Shown in pieces: positions 26,164-34,827 of a DNA stretch of 64,000 bases. Position numbers and translations under genes: made by a program. The notes below the pieces were generated by a model that had not been told where the DNA came from, searched no databases, and saw nothing but the letters and a program-made list of their open reading frames with translations. Positions within the stretch are counted from its first letter, which is position 1. Each line of letters starts with the position of its first letter. This DNA is from Micromonospora sp. U21. Its GTDB lineage: Bacteria > Actinomycetota > Actinomycetes > Mycobacteriales > Micromonosporaceae. The stretch covers positions 62,001-126,000 of the forward strand of contig NZ_JAGPYK010000002.1 in the NCBI RefSeq assembly GCF_018070045.1, written 5' to 3'.

Positions 26164-26200
26164 CCGGTGGACCCGCCGGCGCGGCCGACGGGTCCACCGG
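26164..26200. terminator. Terminator hairpin after the SCO5389-family gene
   Basis: A 12-bp perfect stem, CCGGTGGACCCG (26164-26175) with CGGGTCCACCGG (26189-26200), and a 13-nt loop. It lies a few bases past the stop of the minus-strand gene at 26207. Confidence 0.7.
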
Positions 26201-26206
26201 GCGCGC

Positions 26207-26599
26207 TCAGCAGTTGCGCAGCTCGGGCGACTGGTTGAGCAACTGACCACGCGGCGAGACGAAGCGGCGGTAGGCCGGCCCGTCCACCGCCGCCGGGCGG
26301 AAGGCCGCCACCCGGTGGCAGTTCTGGAATGCGAGCCGAACCCCGAAGTGCCGCTCCAGGCCGGCGCGGATCGCGTCGCTGGCCAGTGCCCGGAGCAGTT
26401 GCCCCCGGTCGGCGTCGGTCGGCGGGGGCACGACGTTGTCGGCGCGGTCGGATCCGCTGGATTCCAGTTCGGCGACCACCCGGCTGACGGTGGCCCAGGC
26501 GTACGGCAGTGAGTCGCGGACGCAGGCGACGAAGGCGTCGTCGTCGACGGGGCCGCGTTCGGCGGCATCGAGCAGGGCGGGCGGGACGGTGAGCGACAT
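26207..26599 (-). CDS. SCO5389 family protein
   Basis: A 130-aa cytosolic protein of the actinobacterial SCO5389 family, function unknown. Recognisable blocks are MSLTVPPALLDAAERGPVDD, VRDSLPYAWATVSRVVAEL, RGQLLRALASDAIRAGLERHFG and SPRGQLLNQSPELRNC at the end. ATG 26599 is chosen over an upstream in-frame ATG because GGAGGAGAA sits directly before it. It has its own terminator and is not overlapped by neighbours. Confidence 0.88.
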   Translation of the reverse strand: MSLTVPPALLDAAERGPVDDDAFVACVRDSLPYAWATVSRVVAELESSGSDRADNVVPPPTDADRGQLLRALASDAIRAGLERHFGVRLAFQNCHRVAAFRPAAVDGPAYRRFVSPRGQLLNQSPELRNC

Positions 26600-26739
26600 G
26601 GTTCTCCTCCACTTCAAGCCAATGAACACCGTTTCCATTAACGGTGCCGACTGAGCACACCACGTCCTCTGGACGACGTCAACGATGTCCGGGCGCGCCG
26701 CCCCGCATACCGCGCCACCGGGAGGGCGGCCAGATGGGG

Positions 26740-27231
26740 TCAGACCCGGCGGGGGTGGCCCTTGAGGTGGCGGCCCAGCTCGCGGGCCATCTCCCGGTTG
26801 GCGTCCCGCTCGGCCAGCGCCTGCCGCTTGTCGTACGAGCGCTTGCCCCGGGCCAGGGCCAGCTCGACCTTGGCCCAGCCGTTGTCGAAGTACATCGACA
26901 GCGGCACCAGGGTCACCCCACCCTCGCGGACCTTCTCCAGGATCCGGTCGATCTCGGCCCGGCGCAGCAGCAGCTTGCGGGTGCGCCGGGGGGTGTGGTT
27001 GGTCCAGCTGCCGTAGCCGTACTCGGCGATGTGCAGGCCGTACAGCATCAGCTCGCCGTCGCGCTCGTGGGCGAACGCGTCCGCCAGCGACGCCCGCCCC
27101 TCGCGCAACGACTTCACCTCGGTGCCGACCAGCACGATGCCCGCCTCGTACGTGCGGAGCACGGTGTACTCGTGCCGGGCCTTCTTGTTCGAGGCGATGA
27201 GCCGGCGCTCGGGCTGCCTGGACGCGGTCAC
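26740..27231 (-). CDS. smpB: SsrA-binding protein SmpB
   Basis: A 163-aa protein that brings tmRNA to stalled ribosomes in trans-translation. Landmarks: [57 protein letters not shown] and the Lys-rich C-terminal [18 protein letters not shown] that enters the mRNA channel. Full length. The start is GTG 27231. It follows the large membrane protein by 25 bp on the same strand. No ssrA gene was found nearby. Confidence 0.96.
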   Translation of the reverse strand: MTASRQPERRLIASNKKARHEYTVLRTYEAGIVLVGTEVKSLREGRASLADAFAHERDGELMLYGLHIAEYGYGSWTNHTPRRTRKLLLRRAEIDRILEKVREGGVTLVPLSMYFDNGWAKVELALARGKRSYDKRQALAERDANREMARELGRHLKGHPRRV

Positions 27232-27256
27232 CCGACGACGATATCCGGCCGCCCGC

Positions 27257-29494
27257 TCAGCCGGCCCGCCGCCGGCCCGCGCGCAGCCGCTCGGTCAGGT
27301 CCCGTTCCGCGGCCGCGAACGCCTCGTCCGACTCGCACGGCCAGTGCCCGATGATCGGCGGCGGCACGCTGTCGTACGGCGGCGGCACCACGTCGTGCGG
27401 GTCGATCAACCGGCGGTCCACCGCCGCCTCCGGCCCGGTGCGCGTCCGGCGGTCCCCGGGACGGTGCGAAGCGAAGATCCAACCGCCGATGGGGTCGGTT
27501 TCCCGCCACAGGTTCAGCCAGCGCCAGCCGACCCGCTCGCCGATCTCGCGCAGCACGTCGTCGTCGACGTACGCGGGAAACAGCTGCGAGTACATCCGCT
27601 GCAGCGGCGTCCCGTAGGTCAGCAGAGCGACCCGGTCGGTGACCCGGGGCGGCAGTTGCAGCACCGTGGCGGCGAGCAGCACGGAGCCGTGGCTGTGCCC
27701 GGCCAGCAGCACCGACTCGCCCTCGTCGACCAGATAGGTGATCCGCCGGGTCAACTCCGGTACGGCCCGCTCGGCGTAACACGGCGGGGCGAAGGGGTGC
27801 GCGGCCCGGGGCCAGAAGGTTCCCAGGTCCCAGAGCACGCCGACGTACCGGCGGAACTGCGCCGTCCGGTAGGCGAAGATGCCGCCGATCACCAGCCCGA
27901 GCAGGATCGCGGCGATCGCGTAGCTGCCCATCCCGATCAGGAAGTTGACCATGTCGGCGGGCACCCCGACGTAGCGCTGGATCACGTCACCGGGATAGAG
28001 CTGGAGCAGGCCGAGCACGCTGGCGGCCAGGCCGAGCGCGGCCAGCCCGGCGTAGACCACGGTGAGCGGGGGCAGCCGCTCGGTGAACCGGGCCCGGGCC
28101 ACCGCCTGTTCGACCTGGCGCAGCCGCTCCGCCGCCTCGGGCGGTGCGTGCGGGAAGTCGGCGGCCACGATCGCCTCCGCGGCCCGCCTCCGCTCGCGCC
28201 GGGTCAGCACCGTGACCACGCCGCCGACCAGCAGGGCGGTCAGCACCGCGATGAAGAACCCGAAGATCGCCCACTTGTACGCCAGTGGCGGGCTGGTGGC
28301 CAGTCGCTCAGCGGTCTCCCCGTCGCGGTCCAGCAGATCCGACACGCGGTACACCAGCTCGGCGGAGAACGCCACGGCGAGGCCGGCGGCCATCGTGACG
28401 AAGGCCGGCGCGCCCAGCGCGCGCAGCGGCGAACCCCCCGGCGGGCCGCCCCGTCGCCAGATCACCAACACGGCGAGTACGACCAGCAGCGCGGTCTGGC
28501 TGGCGAACAGCCAGGCCACGATGGCGCCGTACCCGGGCAGCTCGCGGCCCTGCGGCCACGGCTCCGGACTGCTGATCGTGTGCACGATCACCAGGATGGT
28601 CAGGCCGCAGGCGATCGTACGGAGCCCGCGTGTGAGGTTGTCGATTCGGGCCGACGGGCCGGGCCGGTCGATGCTCTGCACCGTGGAGAGCAGGACGAGG
28701 CAGGCGAGCAGCACCGCCCCGGTGGCCACGACCAGCACCGCCATCTCCCATGAGGCACCCTCGCTGTCCCGGGCGGCCAGCAGGCTGCCGTCCAGGGTGG
28801 CGAACGCGGCGGCGACGTGCACCGAGCGCAGCCGGCTCACCAGTGGGGTGCCGTCCCACTGGCCGACCGCGCTCAACTGGGGGTGCGCGGAGGCTGCCGG
28901 CTCCCGGGTCCGGAACGCGTCGAACGAGTGGCCGGGGCGGGCGCCCAGCCACCAGACCACTCCGACGGCGGCGACCGGCACCAGCGCCAGCAGGCCGAGG
29001 CGCAACCCGGGCGAGCGCCCGCCGAGCCAGGACAGCCAGCTCCGCCCGGCCATGCAGGACGGGGTGCCCATGCAGCGCCAGGCGATCAGGTCCAGCGCCA
29101 CCCCGACGATGGAGAGCACGTAGAGCATGGTGAGGGTGAGCGCGAGCACCCGGCACAGCGCGACGATGCCGTGCTTCGAGGCGTGGCTCGCCGGGCGCAT
29201 CCAGAGCGCCACGTTGCAGAGCATGAACGGCAACAGGAACACCAGCGACAGCGTCCGCACGGCCGTGCCGGACGGCAGGTCGCTCCAGCGGTACGCCTCC
29301 AGCGTCATCCCGCCGGTGCCCTTGGAGTCCGGATAGCCCTCACGTGGGCGGTAGAACCCGCCGCTGCGGTCCCCGGCGACCTGATTGACGTGCGGCCGGT
29401 CCAGCACCTGGTCGGCCCCCGCCCCGGAGACGCCGTGCACCCGCAGCTCCACGACCCGATCCGATGTCGGTCCGGTCGTCGACGCGTCCGCCAT
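27257..29494 (-). CDS. Large membrane protein with GHSHG alpha/beta-hydrolase domain
   Basis: A 745-aa protein. The first 20-80 residues contain [19 protein letters not shown], an N-terminal block seen in actinobacterial membrane proteins with lipase-like tails. Roughly ten hydrophobic helices follow (about residues 85-560). The cytosolic C-terminal part has [17 protein letters not shown] near residue 600, a serine-hydrolase nucleophile elbow (G-H-S-H-G), then [16 protein letters not shown]. It is probably an esterase, lipase or sensor anchored in the membrane; the substrate is unknown. ATG 29494 is the most likely start although the reading frame continues upstream. Confidence 0.78.
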   Translation of the reverse strand: MADASTTGPTSDRVVELRVHGVSGAGADQVLDRPHVNQVAGDRSGGFYRPREGYPDSKGTGGMTLEAYRWSDLPSGTAVRTLSLVFLLPFMLCNVALWMRPASHASKHGIVALCRVLALTLTMLYVLSIVGVALDLIAWRCMGTPSCMAGRSWLSWLGGRSPGLRLGLLALVPVAAVGVVWWLGARPGHSFDAFRTREPAASAHPQLSAVGQWDGTPLVSRLRSVHVAAAFATLDGSLLAARDSEGASWEMAVLVVATGAVLLACLVLLSTVQSIDRPGPSARIDNLTRGLRTIACGLTILVIVHTISSPEPWPQGRELPGYGAIVAWLFASQTALLVVLAVLVIWRRGGPPGGSPLRALGAPAFVTMAAGLAVAFSAELVYRVSDLLDRDGETAERLATSPPLAYKWAIFGFFIAVLTALLVGGVVTVLTRRERRRAAEAIVAADFPHAPPEAAERLRQVEQAVARARFTERLPPLTVVYAGLAALGLAASVLGLLQLYPGDVIQRYVGVPADMVNFLIGMGSYAIAAILLGLVIGGIFAYRTAQFRRYVGVLWDLGTFWPRAAHPFAPPCYAERAVPELTRRITYLVDEGESVLLAGHSHGSVLLAATVLQLPPRVTDRVALLTYGTPLQRMYSQLFPAYVDDDVLREIGERVGWRWLNLWRETDPIGGWIFASHRPGDRRTRTGPEAAVDRRLIDPHDVVPPPYDSVPPPIIGHWPCESDEAFAAAERDLTERLRAGRRRAG

Positions 29495-29645
29495 GGGCCC
29501 CCCGGAAGGTGTGCGCGGCTGCCGGCGGGTCGTCGGTGTGCGGCCACCCGCGCGGCGACCCGGCTTACCCGCCCGATGCCTGGCCAACCCTGTATCGGCG
29601 CCCCGGCCCGCGCCCCGCGCGGTGGACCCCCGGCAGGGTGGTTTC

Positions 29646-30063
29646 ATGGGCGCCATGGCGAACCCGGTGATCCTGACCGTCGACGACGACCCGGTGGTGT
29701 CCCGGGCGGTGGCCCGGGACATCCGTCGCCGTTACGGCGACCGTTACCGGGTGCTGCGGGCCGCCTCGGGTCCGGAGGCGCTGGACGCGCTGCGGGAGGT
29801 CAAGCTTCGCGGCGAGCAGGTGGCGCTGCTGCTGGCGGACCACCGGATGCCGGAGATGACCGGCGTCGAGTTCCTGGAGGCCGCGGTGGACATCTTCCCG
29901 GCCGCTCGCCGGGTGCTGCTCACCGCGTGCGCGGACACCGACGCCGCGATCGAGGCGATCAACGTGGTCGACCTGGACCACTACCTGCTCAAGCCCTGGC
30001 ACCCGCCGGAGGAGAAGCTGTATCCGGTGGTGGACGGCCTGCTGGAGACCTGGGCGGCGCTGG
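29646..30063 (+). pseudogene. Response-regulator part of a receiver/thioredoxin-reductase fusion, truncated
   Basis: The first 139 residues are a good receiver domain: ILTVDDDPVVSRAV (acidic pocket), LLLADHRMPEMTGVEF with the phospho-acceptor Asp, LLTACAD and DHYLLKPWHPPEEKLYP with the conserved Lys. From memory of the family, this exact N-terminus belongs to actinobacterial proteins in which a receiver is fused to a thioredoxin-reductase-like flavoprotein of about 550 aa. Here the receiver stops at LLETWAAL and the flavoprotein half is missing. The frame then runs out of register through the following kinase segment to a stop at 30401, giving a nonsense tail of about 110 residues. ATG 29646 is used; ATG 29655 is also possible. 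Confidence 0.82.
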
Positions 30064-30639
30064 CTCACCTACACCGTCGACACCGAGCTGCTGATGCGCG
30101 AGATCGGCGACGCGGTGACCCGGATCTCCGGCCTGGTCGGTGCCGCCAGGCAGTACTCCCAGCTGGACCGCGCGCCGCACCGGGTGGTGGACGTGCACGA
30201 CCTGCTCGACGCCACGCTGGTGATGGTCAAGGGCAAGATCCCCGCCCAGGTCAAGCTGGTCCGCGAGTACGACCGCAGCCTCCCGCCGGTCCCGGCGTAC
30301 GCCGCCGAGCTGAACCAGGTGTGGACCAACCTGATCGACAACGCGCTGGGCGCGATGGGGGAGAAGGGCGTGCTGACCGTCCGCACCGGACGCGTCGGTG
30401 ACCTGCTGGCGGTGGAGATCACCGACACGGGGCCCGGCATCCCGCCCGACGTGCGCCCCCGCATCTTCGAGCCGTTCTTCACCACCAAGCCGGTGGGGGC
30501 GGGCACCGGGCTGGGGCTGGACATCTCGTACCGGATCGTGGTGCACAAGCACCACGGCGACATCCGGGTGGAGACCGAGCCCGGGCGGACCACCTTCCGG
30601 GTGCTGCTGCCGGTCACCGAGGGCCCGCCACCAGCCTGA
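30061..30639 (+). pseudogene. C-terminal fragment of a sensor histidine kinase
   Basis: In a different frame from the receiver, translation from 30061 gives LTYTVDTELLMREIGDAVTRI and then an intact HATPase domain: N box ELNQVWTNLIDNALGAM, G1 DTGPGIPP, F box PRIFEPFFTT and G2 GTGLGLDISY. The family partner is normally a protein of about 500-560 aa with a cyclic-nucleotide-binding domain and an HELNNPAAA phospho-His motif, encoded next to the receiver/thioredoxin-reductase fusion. Both those parts are absent. An internal ATG at 30094 could still allow expression of a 181-aa ATP-binding domain, but it would lack the phospho-acceptor His. Confidence 0.8.
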
Positions 30640-30721
30640 CCCGCTGACCTGGCTGGCGGGGCGGACCCGGAACGGTCGTTTCGGCGGGGGCCGAAGGATG
30701 GCGGCCGTACGGCCGGCGACC

Positions 30722-31003
30722 ATGACGATCAGCCACACACCAACGGTCACCGAGCACCTGACGATCACCCCGAGCATCCTGTACTTCGGTACCCCGGTGG
30801 CGCTGCTGAGCACCGAGAACGACGACGGCAGCGCGAACCTGGCCCCGATCTCCTCGGCGTGGGCCCTCGGCCAGGTCGTCGTGCCCGGCACCAACCATGT
30901 CGACCCGGCGGCCTGGCATCCGTTGATCTACAACTTCCGCCACTACTTCGGACTCGGCGCCGAACTGGGTCACAGCTTCCGCTCGGAGACGCCGACCGGC
31001 TGA
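30722..31003 (+). pseudogene. Flavin reductase-like split-barrel protein with in-frame internal deletion
   Basis: Encodes about 93 aa. The start (EHLTITPSILYFGTPVALLSTEN, NLAPISSAWALG) and the end (VDPAAWHPLIYNFRHYFGLG, ELGHSFRSETP) match the two ends of an FMN-binding split-barrel flavin reductase-like family whose members are near 200 aa (from memory). The middle of roughly 110 residues is missing between WALGQ and VVVPGTNHV, at about 30871-30886, without loss of frame. A short protein could be made, but the FMN-binding core would be absent. The start is uncertain; ATG 30698 is an alternative. Confidence 0.72.
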
Positions 31004-31141
31004 CCTGGCCGTCTCGGGATCATCCGGTTGGCGCCAACACGCCATTGGCACACCCGTGCGACGCGCCGATCACCTGAAGACATCGGACGGTTGCGCGCAG
31101 TAGTGTCGAGCGGCATTCTGATCCCGTCCCGAGGAGGGTCC

Positions 31142-33085
31142 GTGGAGTCGATGACCCGCCAGCGCACCGCTCCCCAGGACGACGATCAGCCGGGCGACCC
31201 TTCGATGCTGCCGGAGCTGGAGGACGCCGTCTGGATGCACCACGCTAGGGAGTTCGCTCACACCAGCTTCTGGACGGTGGCCCGTCGGCTGCCCCGCCTG
31301 GTCCGCGAGGCGGTCGCGCTGGCCTGGGCCACCAGCCGGCGGGACGCGGTCGCCTCGATCGGCCTGAACGTCGCCGCCGGGGTGATGACCACGTTCGGCC
31401 TGCTCGCCACGACCAGCGTGCTGCGCGAGCTGTTCGCCTCCGGTCCCACGCCCGACCGGGTCCGCTCGGCCCTGCCGGCGCTGATCGTGGCCGCGGTTGC
31501 GGTGTCGGCGCGCGGTGGCCTGACGATCGCCGCCGGTTGGGCTCAGGCCCGGTTGACCCCGCAGATCAACTACCAGGTGGAGCTGCGACTGTTCGAGGCG
31601 ACCACGGCGGTGGACCTGGCCGCGTTCGACGACGCGGGGTTCGCCGAGGAGATGGACCGTGTGCGGGACCGGGGGATGGGCGAGGCGGCGTACATCGTCG
31701 ACCACACGGTCAATCTGGTCACCGGCGTGGTCGGAATGCTCGCCACCGCGGTCGCGGTGACCGTCATCCAGCCGCTGCTGCTGCCGTTCCTGCTCCTCGC
31801 CGCGGTGCCGCAGGCGGTCACAGCGGTGCGGATGGCCCGCCGTGAGTACCTGGCGATGCTGGCCCGGATCACCCGGCGACGTCGGATGTGGATGCTCGCC
31901 CATCTGATGGCCAACCGACGCACCGCCGCGGAGGTCCGCGCCTACCAGATGCGCGACTTCCTGCTGGCCGAGTACCGGGCTGTGATGGCCGTCGAGACCC
32001 GGGCCCAGTTGCGGCTGGTCCGCTCGCAGACCGGCACCCGCGTGGTCGGCGCCACGGTGGCGGGGCTGGCCACCTTCGGGGTGTACGCGGTCCTCGGCGG
32101 CCTGCTGCTGAACGGAATGGTCGCCCTCGCCGCCGCGGCGACCGCCATGCTCGCCCTGCAGTCGGCGCGGACCAGCCTGGGCGTGGCGGTCGTGGCCACC
32201 AACTCGCTCTACGAGGACGCCCTCTACTACCAGGACTACCGCGACTTCCTCGACCGTGCTCACACCCGCGTGCCGGTCGGCGGCGACCGGGTGGCCGACG
32301 GTGTCGATGCGATCGAGGTGGACGAGGTGAGCCTGCGCTACCCGGACACCGACGCGCCCGCGGTCGACCGGGTCAGCCTGACCGTTCGTCGCGGCGAGGT
32401 GATCGCGTTGGTCGGCGAGAACGGTTCTGGCAAGACCACCCTGGCCAAGCTGATCGCGGGGCTCTACCGGCCGACCGGCGGGGTGATCCGCTGGGACGGC
32501 GTCGATGCCGTCGAGCTCGACCCACGCGCGCTCGGCGCGCAGGTGGCCGTGATGACGCAGGAGTGGTGGAAGTTCCCGTTCACCGCCGGGCAGAACATCC
32601 GCGTCGGCCGGCACGACCGCCCGTCGGATCGACCCGGCCCCAGCGTGCAGGAGGCGGCCGCGTCGGCTGCCGCGCATGACATGATCGTCGGCCTGCCGCA
32701 CGGCTACGACACCCTGCTCGACCGGGAGTTCAAGAATGGCCACGAGCTGTCCGGCGGGCAGTGGCAGCGCCTGGTCGCCGCCCGGGGCCTCTACCGGGAC
32801 GCCGCCCTGCTGATCTGCGACGAGCCGTCAGCAGCCCTGGACGCCCGCGCCGAACACGCCCTGTTCCAGCATCTGCGTCGCCGACCGGACCGGGCGGTCG
32901 TCCTGCTCACCCACCGGCTGGCCAACGTCCGGCACGCCGACCGGATCTTCGTCATGGACCGCGGTCGACTCGTCCAGCACGGCAGTCACGACGAGCTGAT
33001 GGCGGCCGGTGGTCTCTACCGCGAGTTGTTCGACCTCCAGGCCAGCGGCTACCTCGCCGGCACCGACGACGCGCTGCCCCGCTGA
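31142..33085 (+). CDS. ABC exporter, fused permease-ATPase half transporter
   Basis: A 647-aa half transporter. An N-terminal cytosolic region of about 70 residues precedes about six membrane helices (75-330). The ATPase follows: Walker A GENGSGKTT near 430, Q-loop TQEWWKFPFT, signature LSGGQWQR, Walker B LLICDEPSAALD, switch His LLTHRL. Exporters of this ABC_membrane type in actinomycetes often export peptides or lanthipeptide-like products, but no such precursor is seen here. GTG 31142 has GAGGAGGG four bases upstream; ATG 31151 is the alternative. It stands alone between decayed genes and a NUDIX gene. Confidence 0.88.
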   Translation: MESMTRQRTAPQDDDQPGDPSMLPELEDAVWMHHAREFAHTSFWTVARRLPRLVREAVALAWATSRRDAVASIGLNVAAGVMTTFGLLATTSVLRELFASGPTPDRVRSALPALIVAAVAVSARGGLTIAAGWAQARLTPQINYQVELRLFEATTAVDLAAFDDAGFAEEMDRVRDRGMGEAAYIVDHTVNLVTGVVGMLATAVAVTVIQPLLLPFLLLAAVPQAVTAVRMARREYLAMLARITRRRRMWMLAHLMANRRTAAEVRAYQMRDFLLAEYRAVMAVETRAQLRLVRSQTGTRVVGATVAGLATFGVYAVLGGLLLNGMVALAAAATAMLALQSARTSLGVAVVATNSLYEDALYYQDYRDFLDRAHTRVPVGGDRVADGVDAIEVDEVSLRYPDTDAPAVDRVSLTVRRGEVIALVGENGSGKTTLAKLIAGLYRPTGGVIRWDGVDAVELDPRALGAQVAVMTQEWWKFPFTAGQNIRVGRHDRPSDRPGPSVQEAAASAAAHDMIVGLPHGYDTLLDREFKNGHELSGGQWQRLVAARGLYRDAALLICDEPSAALDARAEHALFQHLRRRPDRAVVLLTHRLANVRHADRIFVMDRGRLVQHGSHDELMAAGGLYRELFDLQASGYLAGTDDALPR

Positions 33086-33128
33086 CCACCGGACAGGTCG
33101 CGCGGCGCCGGGGCGGGGGAGTGGGAGG

Positions 33129-33641
33129 TCAGGCGCGGCCGCCCGGGGTGAGGAAGTCGGCGAGCACCCGGGTGTGGGTCGAGAATGCCAGCTCGACCGG
33201 CTCGGTGAGCACCAGCCACTCGGTCGCCTCCTCGGTCGGCGCCGACGGCGGCAGCTCCTCCGCTCGACGCTCGGGCAGCACCCCGAAGACCATCATCGTG
33301 CCGCCCGCCGGGGCACCGTGCACCGCGAACAACCGGGCGTCCTCGGCTGCCGCCACCAGCCCGGTCTCCTCCCGCAGCTCACGGACCAGCGCGTCGGACC
33401 ACTCCTCGCCGTACTCGATGAAGCCACCCGGCAGCGCGAGCAGCCCGCGGGCCGGCTCGATGTCCCGGCGGACCACCACCACACCCAGGCCCCCGGCGGT
33501 GCGGACCGGCAGCACCGCCACCGCGACGGGCAGCGGGTTGCGCCAGACGGTCTCCCCGCAGGCCGGGCAGGCCCGCGGCCAGCCCGCCGCCGCGTAGACG
33601 GCGCCGCAGTATGAGCAGTGCGAGTACGCCGTACCGGTCAT
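33129..33641 (-). CDS. NUDIX hydrolase with N-terminal zinc ribbon
   Basis: A 170-aa NUDIX protein. A Cys4-type zinc ribbon is visible at residues about 9-30 (HCSYCG...CPACG). The NUDIX box is complete: GGFIEYGEEWSDALVRELREETGL near residues 72-95, with the REXXEE metal-binding glutamates. Zinc-ribbon NUDIX enzymes of this layout hydrolyse NAD(H), ADP-ribose or related dinucleotides. It is transcribed toward the ABC exporter. A long hairpin repeat lies just upstream of its start. Confidence 0.9.
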   Translation of the reverse strand: MTGTAYSHCSYCGAVYAAAGWPRACPACGETVWRNPLPVAVAVLPVRTAGGLGVVVVRRDIEPARGLLALPGGFIEYGEEWSDALVRELREETGLVAAAEDARLFAVHGAPAGGTMMVFGVLPERRAEELPPSAPTEEATEWLVLTEPVELAFSTHTRVLADFLTPGGRA

Positions 33642-33656
33642 GCCCCAGCACCTTAC

Positions 33657-33722
33657 GCGTCGATCTAGGGAGAATCACTGCCAGGTGATCTCTGATCACC
33701 ACGATTCTCCCTAGATCGACGC
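33657..33722. repeat. Perfect 20-bp inverted repeat with nested hairpin
   Basis: GCGTCGATCTAGGGAGAATC (33657-33676) is perfectly repeated in inverse orientation at 33703-33722. Inside is a second stem, GGTGATC (33684-33690) with GATCACC (33694-33700). It lies between the NUDIX start and the end of the SRPBCC gene, so it could end the latter's transcript. It is more complex than a simple terminator. Confidence 0.85.
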
Positions 33723-33792
33723 GGCCGGGGGCGGCGCGGCGGCGACGGCGGCGCGGCGGCCCGGCGGCGACGGGGGGGCGGGGGCGCGGGGG

Positions 33793-34434
33793 TCAGGTGG
33801 CTGGGGTGCCGGTGTAGAAGGCGGTGGTGCGGTCGGCGGCGGCCTTTGCCTCGTCGGCGTCGGTGCCGGCGGCGATGCTCGCCTGCCCCCACAGCTCGCT
33901 GCTCAGCTCCGTGAACCGCCGGCCCTCCTCGGAGGCGCTCCACTCGACGCTCTGCTCCGGCGAGACCCCGCTGCCGTCCCCGGCGAGGTACGAGGCGAGA
34001 CCGAGCAGGCCCAGGTCCCAGCCGACGCCGACGGCGCCCGGCCCGAACTGGGTCCACCGGTCCTGGTCGACGTGCGCGATGTGGTCCAGCTCGAAGCGGG
34101 TCCGCTCGTCGTCGACGGGGGTGAGCCGCACCTCGATCCAGCTCACCTCGCCGCCGAACTCCCAGGTGGCGGTGAAGCGGTGCGGCGGGTCGCAGCTCTC
34201 GATGGTGCCGCTGGCGTTGCCCTCGAGCTGGTACCGGCCGTGCAGCCGCAGGTCTCCGGAGACCGGCAGGAACCAGCGTGGGATGCGCTCGGCGTTGGTG
34301 CAGGCGTCCCAGAGATCCTCGACCGTCGCGTGGTACGTCTGGCTGAGCGTGCTCACCCGGGCCTCCCCGGCCTCCAGGGTGCGGCTGCCGACGTGGCGCT
34401 GGACGGCGTTGATCTGCTCGATCGCGTCGATCAT
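33793..34434 (-). CDS. SRPBCC (START/AHSA1-like) domain protein
   Basis: A 213-aa protein of the AHSA1/activator of Hsp90-like SRPBCC family. Typical segments: STLSQTYHATVEDLWDACTNAERIPRWFLPVSGDLRLHGRYQLEGNASG and FELDHIAHVDQDRWTQFGPGAVGVGWD. Such proteins bind hydrophobic ligands in a cavity. Its start overlaps the stop of the ArsR-type regulator (ATGA), a pairing common in actinobacteria, where the regulator controls the ligand-binding protein. Confidence 0.88.
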   Translation of the reverse strand: MIDAIEQINAVQRHVGSRTLEAGEARVSTLSQTYHATVEDLWDACTNAERIPRWFLPVSGDLRLHGRYQLEGNASGTIESCDPPHRFTATWEFGGEVSWIEVRLTPVDDERTRFELDHIAHVDQDRWTQFGPGAVGVGWDLGLLGLASYLAGDGSGVSPEQSVEWSASEEGRRFTELSSELWGQASIAAGTDADEAKAAADRTTAFYTGTPAT

Positions 34435-34799
34435 TGTGGGTTCCTCTCCTCGGGTGGGTCGGCGGGCCCGCGCAGCCGACGTTCGCGTCGGCCCCGGGCC
34501 AGCTCGGTGGCGAGTGCCGCCAGGGGCGGGGCCCAGAACCGGCGGAAGTGCTCCAGCCAGCCGTCCACCTCGCGCAGGGGGCGCGGGTCGACCGCGTAGA
34601 GCCGCCGGGCGCCCTCCGGTCGCACGGTGGCGAAGCCGTTGTCCCGCAACACCTTGAGATGCTGGGACACGGCGGGCTGAGAGATGCCGAACTCCTCGCG
34701 GATCACCGCGCTGACCGCGCCGGCGGTCTGCTCGCCGTCGGCGAGCAGCTCCAGGATGCGGCGCCGGACCGGATCGCCCAGCACGTCGAAGGCGTGCAC
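34431..34799 (-). CDS. ArsR-family winged-helix regulator
   Basis: A 122-aa HTH_20/ArsR-type repressor: FDVLGDPVRRRILELLADGEQTAGAV, with the recognition helix in FGISQPAVSQHLKVLRDNGFATVRPEGARRLYAV. No metal-binding Cys pair (ELCVCDL) is visible, so it is probably not a metal sensor. It overlaps and likely regulates the SRPBCC gene. Its promoter would lie in the short AT-richer stretch 34800-34830, right against the end of the molybdoenzyme operon. Confidence 0.9.
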   Translation of the reverse strand: MHAFDVLGDPVRRRILELLADGEQTAGAVSAVIREEFGISQPAVSQHLKVLRDNGFATVRPEGARRLYAVDPRPLREVDGWLEHFRRFWAPPLAALATELARGRRERRLRGPADPPEERNPQ

Positions 34800-34827
34800 G
34801 ACGACCTTTATATCAGCACGAGCTTAT

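Noticed and set aside
26600-26739. ssrA (tmRNA) gene beside smpB
   Set aside because: The gap is too short, and no tRNA-like ends or tag-reading frame can be recognised.
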